A DNA stretch of 64,000 bases from assembly GCF_024713975.1 (NCBI RefSeq), contig NC_091099.1, positions 12,009,501 through 12,073,500 on the forward strand, written 5' to 3'. The position numbers and the translations under genes are program-made. The stretch comes from Paralichthys olivaceus. Taxonomy: Eukaryota > Chordata > Actinopteri > Pleuronectiformes > Paralichthyidae. The notes under the pieces are model-generated. The model was not told where the DNA came from. It was given only the letters and a program-made list of their open reading frames with translations, and did not search any database. Positions 38,061-49,222 of the stretch are shown here, in pieces (position 1 is the stretch's first letter; every line of letters begins with the position of its first letter).

Positions 38061-39768
38061 CAAAATGAATATAGATGTGCACATATCCCTGCACAGAGGG
38101 AAATTTGTCTGAAACCATACTGCAGAATATGGAGTGTGGGACTTGAGACAACCTACAACACTTCTCCTTCATTAAGAGCCCTCTGCAGAGTGCTGAATCC
38201 CTTTAATTACTAACACATTGCGCTTCAAAAAGGTTGTATTGATTTAAATTTCTATAGTTTCCAAGGTGCTGGACAACAATTTCCCCACCTGCAACCTAGG
38301 AAATGCTCCAACTCTCCAAGACCATCGTGACACCAACAGTTTTATATAAAATGGATTGATGCAAAAACATTTCTTACAATAATTGTGCATCCACTTTTAA
38401 TTTATAATTCGATTTAGTCCTTATTCATTCAGTGAGATATTAAAATATTTATTTTATTGCAAAACCCAGAGGTCCACAGAGCATAAAGAGATAACTGTAC
38501 AATCTAAAAAGACAAAAAACGCAAGCACATCTATGTGCCCAGTAAATGTATATGTATGTGTGATAAGCATGTGTGATTCTGGGGTCTACCTTCTGAAAAT
38601 ATCTGTAGAGATGGTCTCCAGGTAGAGTAATGCATCTGCTATCTGATGGACAGCCTCCTCTCTCCTCAGGTCAGGTTGGATGAGAGGCACCGAGTACACC
38701 TGGCCCTCCAGGCTGTGCTTCTGGTTCATCCTGACAAACATCAACACCGAGGGAAAATCAAGTCAACATCTAAGACAAGGCAGCGTCACCAAATCAAAAT
38801 CTGATCTTCAGTACAGAAGCGTATATTCGCCCCTGGGTTATGACAATAGAATTTCATCAAAATCAATAAATCAAACTGTGATAGGCCGATAATTAGAGAT
38901 TAGATTATGTTGAATGTTGTTTGATCCAAAACCATGACAGTCGTTACACACATGGATAGATTACGGCACAACTGGCCCTTGGGTACGGAAAAGTAAAACA
39001 GCCAGGGTTTTAACAGTACAGCACCCTCATACGTCTCTGATTGTTTATCGGAGTATTCCTAACCGGTCCCTAAGGTCTTCTAATTACCCCAAAAAATGAA
39101 CTACAAAAGGTTTGTGGAAGCAGCTCTCTGTTGCTATGCACCAGAAGTTATGAACCAACTCCCACCACACATCAGACAAGCTAATTCTGTTGAGACCTAT
39201 TTCTATGATCTTGTTTTTAATTAATTGTATCTTTTTTTACATCACTTCTTTTTATACCTTTTGCTAGTTTTATGCTTTTATCCTAACTTTTTGTTTCCTA
39301 ATAGTCGTTTGGTGCAGATGTTTGTAGTCTGCACATACTGATGTTTAGTGTGTTTCTGCAGAAGTTCTGAGTCTCCGTTATGTCTCTTGGCAGTTGTCTT
39401 GCAGGTGGGGGCCCCTGGACAAATGTCAAAGGGCCCATTCAGGAGTCCATCATGGTTAAAGAGAAAACCTGCTGCTTACACACGCTCCTCGGCCTCATCT
39501 GACTCTCACATGACAAAGCAGGGAAATACAAATTCACTGTGCTGCTGTGTGAACTGACACGAGTTCATGTCTGTTGCTGTGTTTGATAACTTGAACAGCT
39601 CACCGCTCTGATTTGTTTGAAGGGCAAAGACATGATAGATGAACAAGCTATACAAAGTTACATTTGATCAGTCCGCTCATAATGAAGCTAGAATCGCTTT
39701 AATCCGACATCTACTGATGAAATGACCGGTTACAGCTTCTCATGTATAGATAAGTCTTACCTGACCAT
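33165..39768 (-). CDS. washc1: WASH complex subunit 1 (WASH), complete coding region in 11 exons
   Basis: Endosomal nucleation-promoting factor that activates Arp2/3 to build branched actin for retromer-dependent sorting. Exons in transcript order: 39768-39761 (8 coding bases), 38730-38590, 37971-37860, 37746-37600, 35647-35511, 35427-35292, 35200-35005, 34330-34151, 33991-33833, 33463-33392, 33307-33165. All are GT-AG and in phase, giving 476 residues (human 465). The N-terminal WASH homology domain carries [15 protein letters not shown] and [28 protein letters not shown] lies in the middle. Exon 8 encodes two long proline runs (about 293-352). The C-terminal VCA part has a WH2 motif ([18 protein letters not shown], about 372-389), SDLFNKL and an acidic end DDDDWEA. 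The start [10 protein letters not shown] is built from the 8-base exon and exon 2, like human MTPVRM. Its ATG context is weak (C at -3), so Met4 could also be used. Confidence 0.96.
34151..34330 (-). other. washc1: polyproline-coding exon of washc1
   Basis: Exon 8 is nearly all CCN codons: about 12 and 10 consecutive prolines separated by a segment containing [13 protein letters not shown]. Such runs bind profilin-actin in WASP-family proteins. The plus strand is correspondingly a long GGA/GGT run, which creates spurious glycine-rich open frames there. Confidence 0.85.
35648..37599. other. washc1 intron 4, no feature seen
   Basis: This is the largest washc1 intron. It is AT-rich with a short alternating gtgcgtgcgcgcacacat stretch near 36020. 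I see no exon or recognisable repeat. Confidence 0.55.
37981..38057. repeat. (AC)n microsatellite abutting the washc1 exon 3 acceptor
   Basis: There are about 38 uninterrupted AC units. On the transcribed minus strand this is (GT)38 followed by only TTCTTCCAG before exon 3 at 37971. Confidence 0.97.
39010..39224 (+). mobile_element. LINE reverse-transcriptase C-terminal relic
   Basis: The plus strand in washc1 intron 1 reads [15 protein letters not shown], then after a break [18 protein letters not shown] followed by [12 protein letters not shown] and a stop at 39222-39224. The [12 protein letters not shown] phrase is typical of the C-terminal end of fish LINE ORF2 proteins (W N.LP..IR.A.S...FK..LK). 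It is a short broken remnant. Confidence 0.65.
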
Positions 39769-40978
39769 GAGGACAGTCTGCTTGTTCACCGTTTAAATTT
39801 AATAGAAGAAGAATAAGAAGAAGTGTCGGTGATAAAGTCCCAGCTACTTATTTAGCAAAACAACGGTTCTGTCACTTCCGCATCCCCGTGACACGTGACT
39901 ATACCGGAAGTACAATGTTGCATTTCAAGTGTTCCGGACATTTCTGCTTTCTGACTTGAACGCACCACAACGACGTGAATAAACGCCAGAAAAGCTCCAG
40001 ATGATGAACTACGACCTGATTTCTTAATCAGGCAGGTTGAGAAGTTGAAAAGTACGGTGGCCACGAAGTGCAAATCACAGTAGCAAAGTCCAAAATACGA
40101 CAGAAATCACAATACACAACAACAAATCATAATAACAAATCATAATACAAAACAACAAATCATATACAAACAACAAATCATATACAAACAACAAATCATA
40201 TACAAAGAACAAATCATATACAAACAACAAATCATAATCAATACATAATGATGAAAAAAACACAACAGCAAATAAAAAATAGGATGACCAATCACTACAG
40301 AAACACAGTGGCAAATCACAAAACACCACAGTGGATCATAATACACAACAGTAAATCACAAAAAACAATGATAACATCAAAAGAGTGTGTCACTAAAACA
40401 CAAACAATAGTAGAGCCCAGACAAAACATTCAGTTGCCACTTTGTCTTTGAGTCGTAGATAACTCCACCTAGCAGGGAATAGTTTACTATATTTATGAAA
40501 ATATTTACTAAATATTAATATTTACTTTATAAACTATACCGTTTTATATGTACTAAATATTACATAGTGAACGACATGGAGTTTTAACATATACCTCTCT
40601 GCAGCCTATAGGGTGCGCGCTTAATCCGGAGTTTTCTTGTGCCTGTGCGTAATGACGTGTCTGTCCTTCAGCTCCAGCAGAATCTCTCATCCTCCTCCTC
40701 CTCCTCCCCTCCTCCCTTCTGTCACATCTGTATCTGGCTCCTCTCATCAGCACCAATCGGCGCAGTGGGGGAGAGAGAGCGCGGGAGGGAGAGAGAGGGA
40801 GAGCCGGAGAAGCGGAGGAGAGCTCGGTCGGTGCAGCCTCATCCACAGCGGAGCAGAACCAAGGAATCCGCACTCACTGATTTTTATTTCGCATCCCCGA
40901 CGTCCTCCACCCGCAACTCCAGCTTCTCCCTTTTTCTTCTTCTTCTTCTCCTTCTCTTCCCTCCTCTTGCATTTGGGT
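39769..40978. promoter_or_regulatory. divergent promoter region of washc1 and iqsec3
   Basis: The start codons of washc1 and iqsec3 face away from this gap of about 1.2 kb. It holds an 18-base tandem repeat (40121-40240), an AT-rich middle near 40480-40560, and a GC- and GA-rich leader from about 40600. The leader (40637-40978) has no in-frame stop before the iqsec3 ATG. No TATA box is convincing on either side. Confidence 0.55.
40121..40240. repeat. tandem repeat with an 18-base unit
   Basis: About six to seven copies of atcatatacaaacaacaa-like units, some perfect (40160-40200), others changed by one to three bases. The repeat is purine-rich and AT-rich and yields meaningless periodic reading frames on the minus strand. 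It sits between the washc1 and iqsec3 starts. Confidence 0.9.
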
Positions 40979-41540
40979 ATGATGAGCTCCAGCCTGCTAG
41001 AAAACCCGGTGCAGGCGATTCTGTACCTGCGGGAGCTCACCACTATCGTGCAGAACCAGCAGAGCCTCATCCAGACACAGCGCGCCCGGATAGAGGAGCT
41101 GGACCGGCGGGTGGACGAGCTCATCGGCGAGAACAGGCACCTGATGGACGTCAGGGTCCAGCAGCAGCATCCTTACCACCACCACCTCCACCACCATCAT
41201 CTCCCCGACCCCAGCTGCCTCCATCACCACCATCACCCCCCACATGAGGACCCCCAGCCTGCAGTTGCGGGGTCTCTGCCCGAACATGCACCAGCAGCTC
41301 AGGTCGAGGTCGAGGCCACTCCGGAGGTCCAGCCTGCGCCTCCGCAACCTATGGACCCGGGGGACATGCAGCTGGTACCAGCCGATCCGTCCACGGTCTC
41401 CCCGGTCGAGAGCGACCCAGAAAACGGGGGAAGTTTCACTAGCTGCCGCTCTTTGGTTCAGATGACCCCCACAACCCTCTGTCGGTCTCTGGCCCTGTCC
41501 AAGAAATCCGAGTGAGTTGTGGTTTATGGTCATTTGTTAT

Positions 41541-41619
<79 letters not shown>

Positions 41620-42181
41620 CTTAGGTAGTACTTATGTTGTGGGCATCTAAATGTGTTTACATACTCACATTATTGGGACTTGTCTTCCTCTTGGGGACAA
41701 TAAGTCCCCACAATGTACATGATCAAAATTTAGGTTAGAGGTTAGAGTAAAGGTTATGGTTATAGGCAAGTAGTCTGATTAAGGCCAAAGTATGTCTCCA
41801 GGGTAAAATGTAAGTCGATGTAATGTGTGTGTGAATGGGTTTCTATGGTTTTTACATTTGTCCAAAAGCTCCTTTGATGCTGCATTTTCTGCAGTATTGA
41901 CCCATACCCTAAATACGTCCCATACATTTTATCCATCTTAGCATTTGTGTGGCATTTGTCCAAAACTCAGTGCTTGTGCACGGGCATGTGTGTCCTGCAG
42001 ACTGAGCTGCGTTTAACTAATGTAGAAGGCACATGCAAATTTCCAATTTTACTCTCTGTGTGTGAGAGTGTATGTCGGCTGAGGACTGTGCCAGAGGAGG
42101 AAGAGGTGGATTATTTAAATGAGAAGCTGGATCACGATTACTGGATCATTGCATAACAAACAGCTGTAGGCCTGTATGCAG

Positions 42182-42228
<47 letters not shown>

Positions 42229-44408
42229 CGTGCATGCCTGTGTGTGTGTGTGTGTGTGTGTGTGTTTGTGCTGGAACTACTCTCACAGCACAGTGGTCAA
42301 TGTCATCTGCAGACAGGAGCAGCTTGTTTCCTCTTGTGTTGATGGGACTCCATGTCTCTTCACCGGGGCTGCTGGTTTTTCCATTATTTACTGCGAGGGA
42401 TCTGGGGGGGAATTCTCAGGGGACCCGTGGGTCTCTGAAGTTGCAGATGAAACACACGCAGAGACGTAGACACCCAGCTCAGCACCAAGGCCTCGTAGTA
42501 CACCATCTCTTCACCTAATGAGTGAAAACCGTCTTTCTCCCATTTTTTGTGCTCTCAATATCTCAATGTGTGTGTGTGTGTATAAGTGTGTATTCTGCTC
42601 ATAAGTTGAATGTCAGCAGGAGTCCTGATTGGTCTCTCTGGGACTCCACCTCCAGTGAGGGGAGCATCGCAGAACAGAGGAGGAGTTGAGAGGAGCAGAG
42701 GAGTGCAGAGGGGGAAACATGCATAAAAGAAAAAACAGTTGTTGATATAAATCCTACAGCACACAACGCCTTCCCTGCTCTGTGTGTCTGTGCCTGTTGC
42801 TCTCCCCTGTTTCTCTGCTTGGAACCTGAGTTGTGCTTGTGCTTTCTAAAGAGCGTACCCTGCGGCAACTATTTGTCAGTCTTTGACGGGAATCATTGTA
42901 ACACCACTGGTTCCAAATTCAAATTAGTTTTGCTGGTGAGGAGAAAAAATTACAATAAAGGAATCATTGTAATAGAAACTGGAGGCAGAAAATCAGAAGA
43001 CAGCAGTGGTGTCCACCAGTTGATCATGCAGCAGAGCGGGGCAGTTGGTTTGTTTAGCGGCCCTTCCTGCTCCTGCAGTTACTGCTCTGTGTCCTTGAAT
43101 GCAACCTTACATCCCAACATCCGCATTGATTTTAAGTCCACCTGGATAAGACCAGTAGTTTAACACTTAATTTCTACTTTTGCTTCTGACAGGCTGCACG
43201 TGCAGGTGAAGGTGAGGTGAGGCCTTCACTTGCATTTTGAGAGCATTTTTCTCCCTGATGTCATTGGCTTCTGCTTCCTGTCTGCAGCTGACTGGAGATC
43301 AGATCTGCCCTCCACTATTGCTGCTGTCAGTGTGTGTCAGCATGTTTCTGTGTCAGGATGTGTTGGTGTTTTTTGTGCAAATGTTAGTAGGTGCATGTGT
43401 AACCATGCGTTATGTCTTTCACCCATCTTACTTCTTACTGTTTGCATTTATCTGCATGTTTATCTTATGCCATATAGAGCCCAGCTTTACAGATATATTA
43501 CATGGAGTCTTCTAAGGGTCAGCCACGAGAGTGTTTGTGTCGTTGCATTGTTGTCAGCATTGTCATTGCACGTGTAAATGTCTTTGATGGGAGGGTGAGA
43601 CAGGAGCCTCTCCTCTGCTCATTTCTCTCCCTCTCTACAGCTGAGTCTCCTATCTGCCCCACTTAGCCCATGGAGCGAACAGTAATCAGCCATTCTCAGG
43701 AGAGAGAAAAAGGCAGAGAGATAGAAAGAGAAGGAGAGTGATTCAAGCTCAGTCGTTGTCTTTGATGGAGCCCTCGGAGGTGTCTACAGGAAGGAGCTGG
43801 AGGCTAACATTGGATTGCACCAGTGAAAAAGGGAAGGAGGCAGATATAGAGACACTTGGGAATAAAGAAAAAACAGAGAAAGAGTGGCCAGGAGGGAACG
43901 GAAGGAGGAGGGGGGTTCGGCACACAGTGAGTGAGACAGGTATACAGGGAGAGACGGAAACAGAGATGAGAGATATTTGAAACGGGTGCATTTAGGGTAG
44001 CTGTCTACTCAGTTCATCTATCTTGCTGGCAGACAAGTAGGTCGGACAGCGCAGGGACAGGCTTGGCATCCTGTGGTGCAGCCGAAGGTGAACACGATGC
44101 ACTGGCAACGTTTTGAGTCCAAACCGAGTTGATCTTGTTGCACGTCAACCCTCCTCCTTTTCCTTCTCCCCACTTTCCTTACTCCCTGATACTGGCCAAT
44201 GAAACGCACTGCGTTTAGAGTACTCTTACAAAATAGGGACGAGCAGGGAGATGATGTGAGGGAGGACGGGGCAGGCAGAGAGGGAACACGGGCCGACAGC
44301 AGGAGGCATGTACTGTTAAAATATTCACCTGTTCTCTTTGTAACCATTGTTGGAGGCGGTAAACTGTTATGCGTGCGTCTTGTACATAGACAGATGGATG
44401 GACCTGCT

Positions 44409-44465
<57 letters not shown>

Positions 44466-47400
44466 CAGGCCTCTTCCTCGCTGCATGACCAAAACAAACT
44501 GAGCAGGCCCCATAAATGCAATTCAGCTTTAATACTGAAGGTGAACTGGTGTTAACTTTTCTAGTTCAGTGATTTTACTCTTTTGCCAAAAGTTGTTCTC
44601 CGATCTCCCTCCATTAAACTATACTTTTCACTTCACATGTTGAAAAAATATGTTGTATTTCCTCATGTTAAGTTTGACATTTAAATCAAAGCTATGTTTG
44701 GAGAGAGAGAATAGGGCAGTGGCAGATCTAGGATCTAAATCAGGGGCCAAACAGATTTAGATCCTACATTTATACATGGGGGCAATTATATGTCCAACAC
44801 CCATGTAGAAGTCCTCCTTCAGTCAGAGGCCCATGCCCCCCTGTCCCCTCCCCTCCCCTGGGTTCACTCCTTGCGGGAAGACACGCAGCAGACGACCGGA
44901 GACTCTGAACAGTTTTTGAATTTTGTTTCATCACATCTTTGGGGGTTTTCATTCCTATCCCGTAGAATTAGATTTAAATTGTTTCTCATTTTGAAGCATT
45001 AGATATTTTGGGATATTTGCTTTTTTTCCAAGAGTTATTTATTTTTGTTCTGAGGCCAAAATCAATTTTTTCTCCTACCCTAAGATGTTTCCTATCAATT
45101 ATTGATACAGTAACTGTCTCAGAGAGTTGGTTCTCCATTTGGTTGCATGTTACAGCCTATGGCTATATGCTGTTTTACATTGTTGGATTTGATGTCTGAC
45201 ACATGTGTATGACTCAATATTGTGCTTCTAATGAACTCATATTCATAATCTTGTTAGTGTGCAGAGATTAAACCTTGATGTAATTTTCCAGGTGGGCATT
45301 ACATAACACAAATCCACAACACACATGAGGGTGAACTACGACACATTACTACTGCACATATTAATGAGACTTGAATTCTTTTGCCCAGAGAAGATTCCAC
45401 CTTGAAGACGAGACAAGAATAACGAGATGCATCAACTCTGAAATGGACTTTTAAATAATATATGATTTCTTTTTGCAAGCGGCAAGTAGTTTAAATGAAG
45501 AAAATAGAGTCATTGAGTTAGAGTCATCTCATGCATGAGAAATGTTTTGTGTATGACCACAGAGATTACAGATCAAATGCATGAATAGATAATGTTGAGT
45601 TATATACTTGTAGGGGGAAACACACAACTCTGCATCTGTGTGTTTTTAAAAATAAACATACAGTACATGTATGTTGATAGCATGTTTGAAGACTCAGTGC
45701 TGAATGTAAGACGGACATTTCCCTGCTTTATCAGATGCAGAGGGAAAAAAACATACCAAACAGTAAGAATTGCTGTTTCTGAAGATTTAAAAAAAAAAAA
45801 GGATTTCATATATAGTGACAATTTGAGTGCATAAAGGCAGCAGGTATTCTGTGCCTTGGTCCCCCACCTGTGCTCTCCAAGCTCAGACGCTGAGGTTGTA
45901 AACCACGGCACAAGTGCTGCTAAAAGGAGAACAAATTATTCATGTGTGTGCCGTGTGTTTGTGAGTGTGTAAGTGGTGACAGTGGTGGAGTACCAGTTAC
46001 AACAGATGGACGAGTATTACGTACGTAGAAACCTTAGAGTGTTGATTGGTGGAATCTGAACAAAAGTCAATGTTATTTTAAGCGTGTGGAAGTTGCAGTG
46101 AAAAGAAGCCTGGACTGTCAGTTTGAGTCCTGTGCCGACTCTGACCGCCTGTCACTGTAAGTCTGTGTCTCGAGCAATATGCTCCCAGGTCAGAAGACTT
46201 ACTGTACCATGGCCAAGAAATTCAATGTCAACAGAGTGCTTTCAGCTTATTTTTGTAGTATCTTATGTGACCCATTCACTCGGACACAATTCAGACCAGG
46301 CAACATCCATAATAAAGTTTTCGTTTAAAAAGGCATCAACTCGGCTATGGATCCGCCTGTCAGAGCTGCATTTTAGTTTTGACAGGCAGAGTTGGAAGAT
46401 GTTTGGAAACAATGATGTAGACCCTCACAACCGCTTGCTTTTCGACGTAGCCTTCGCTGATTAGCCAGGCTCCTGTCACATGACCCCCTCTGGAAGAAAA
46501 CAACTGGCATCAGCCTCGGCTACCAGTGTGGAACTCAAAATGGATAATCAATTACACATATTTATGACCCTGTTGTCCAAAATCTGTTGTGCAGTTATAT
46601 TCTGCATTTTACAATGACACAAAAGCTATTATTCTGGAAGTGTATCAATTCCTGTTTCTAGAATGCCTTCCTGTTTACACTGGCACGCACATGCCCAGTG
46701 TACGTGTGTTTGCGAGTATGGACGAGGATTAAAACAGATAGGAGGAGCCAAAATGCTCATGGACAGAGATCGTTTGCATTTTCAAATAAAGTATGAAGCC
46801 TAAGACACTGATGATTCTTCTTAATTCGCGGTCTTCATGAGTGGAGAGTATCCAGCATCCAAAAATTAGGGCTTACATGCTAAATGCTTAATTTTTTGTT
46901 GATATCTTCACTCTAAATTGCTCCGCCCAAGCGCAGCAGCAAAATCCCTAAAATATGAATGTAAATGTAAAATGCATGAGAGAGAAACGAGAGAGGCGAA
47001 CTTAAGAAGAGAAAGAGACAGAAACAGATATGGAGAATACCAATCTGTCCAGATATGGGGGTTTTAGGGAATACTGCTTAATCACCGCAGATCTGATGAA
47101 CTGAAAGTGAGGCAGGTGCAAATAAGCCCATCCCGACACTGAAACGTGGAAGTGCTTTCATATACAGTATATCGAAGCTTTCTCAGCTCTGAATTGACCT
47201 ACATAGGGTATGTGGGATCAGTGCCACATTGTAAACAGAACACATGGAAATAATCCAGAGGAATCTAATGAGATGTCTTTACTGGATCTTTTGGGACGTT
47301 GGACTGTGAGCATAAGGGGGAATATGGAAACAAGGCAAAGGGCTAGCAACAGCCAATAACATCCGAATGACAGGCTGTCCTTCCAACTCTGCCTCCTCTC

Positions 47401-48756
47401 TGCTTACCTCTCCTCCTCCTCTCTTGTCTCTCTCTTCTACAGGAGCGAGATTGTGCTGCATCAGTTTTGCTGCCCCGCCCCTGAACATCCAGAGGCTGAC
47501 ACCACTGGCTCATCTGGGTAAGACGCACTCAACAACCAATCACAGACACTTCTCACATTTTTCATCACCACCATTATGTTGTCACCACTGTCTGTTTGTT
47601 GATTTGTTTGTAAGCAAGATTACGCAGAAACCACTGCACGGATTACCACAAAACTCATTTTGGTGCAGAACTGGTGTTTGTAATTGGGTTACAGCCGTTA
47701 CAGCCTGTGGCTTTGATGTTTTACATTGTTGAATTTGACATCTGACAAACTGAAATATTGTACTTCTAATGAACTCAGTGTTGATAAAATTATTGTTAGG
47801 GGTCAGAGATTCAAATTTGACCTTTGTGTGCATGAGAGAACACAAATCCACAGCACAACACACAAGACGAGAACTATCCTACACACATTACTGCACAGAT
47901 TAAGAAGTCTTGATTAAGTTTGCACGGAGAGGATTCCACGCTGAAGTTTTCACCCCTCTCTGTTTACTTGTTGGTTGGTTTGTGTGTTTGTTTGTAAGCA
48001 AGATTACGCAAACACTACTTAATAGATTACCACGAAGGTTGGTGGGGATCCAGATCAGGGGATGGATCCATGATTTTTTAAATATCTTTCTATAACATTG
48101 CAAGAGAGGGCTTTATTTGACTGTTTCAGGGAACAATTCATGGATCTTGTTAAAAAAGAAAATAGTGGAGTTTAGCTGAATTTAAGGGGACTGTATCAAT
48201 ATGTGCTCCATTTAGTGCCATTCTAGTTTTCTGGAGGTTTTTACTCTTACTTCTCTTCGACTGTTCCTTGAGCCAATGGAAACATTCCATCTCCTCTGTA
48301 TATATTTGTACACGTGTGTCATCTGACTGAGTCATGTTCGCACCCATGGCTTTTCTCCATGCTCTTTATCGTGTGTGCTCAGTACACAGCTTGTGGAGTG
48401 TTGTGAATTGGTGTATTTATGGACTCGCGGAGCCCGGAGTCACAGTGAGGGAGTTAAATTCTCCGTAACAGACCTATAGCTCTTACAGCCCCAAGGGTAA
48501 CGCACATATAGAGCGAGAGACAGAGATGGGGTGGGGGGTTGGAGGGGTGGGGAGGGTAAGTGCATGAACTGGGACCGCCACTGTAAAAGTGCCCATGGCA
48601 ACCCGGCACTACTGAAGCAACGGTTATTACTACCATAGTAACCGGAGAATTGAAGTATTGACTCTATAAATCCACTGTAGCCACTTTTGCCATCTGTTTC
48701 AGCGTGGGCAAGGTTGTCTGTTTGTTTGTTGTGCGAGTTTGCTCATGCTTTTTTAC

Positions 48757-48803
<47 letters not shown>

Positions 48804-49180
48804 GGGGTGTGTGAATGCATGACGTTTCACTCTGGAGTTGTTTGAATGAGCAGGGCTCTGTTTTCAACTTTGTAAAGCTGATTTGTCGTGTTTCTCTCTG
48901 ATAACCGTTTGCATCCTCAGAATATCCCACCATCTTTTAATCCTCTGTGTCCAGTCTTTCTCAGTCTTGCTGCTTTTTCTCTCTTTTTTCATCTTCTGTA
49001 ATATCTTCCCATATTTTTGTACGTCCTTCCCCCTTTCTTTCTGTATGCATCTCTACCCGGTATTTATCTGTTGTAGGTCTTTTCTAATCACCTCACCGCA
49101 ATTATTTCTATCTCATCACTCCCTGTCAAGTCTCCCTCTGTCATACTGCATTTATTAATATCCCCATCTGTCTGTCTGGA

Positions 49181-49222
<42 letters not shown>

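Larger units (their letters stand above)
41512..47442. other. iqsec3 intron 1
   Basis: It holds TG tracts (41542-41618, 42184-42265, 44411-44463) and repeat blocks at about 44715-44880, 45140-45445 and 46385-46812. The other open frames here are short and without recognisable domains. No further exon is supported. Confidence 0.6.

Noticed and set aside
37596..38213. Long Cys-Val and Thr-His alternating frames around 38000, and similar ones at 42180, 52900 and 57300
   Set aside because: They are translations of CA/TG microsatellites, not proteins.
40075..40346. Periodic minus-strand frame (YDLLFV repeats), or a CRISPR-like array
   Set aside because: It comes from an 18-base tandem repeat without unique spacers, in a vertebrate genome.
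40553..41533. Long minus-strand frames opposite iqsec3 exon 1
   Set aside because: They are shadows of the GC-rich coding exon on the other strand.
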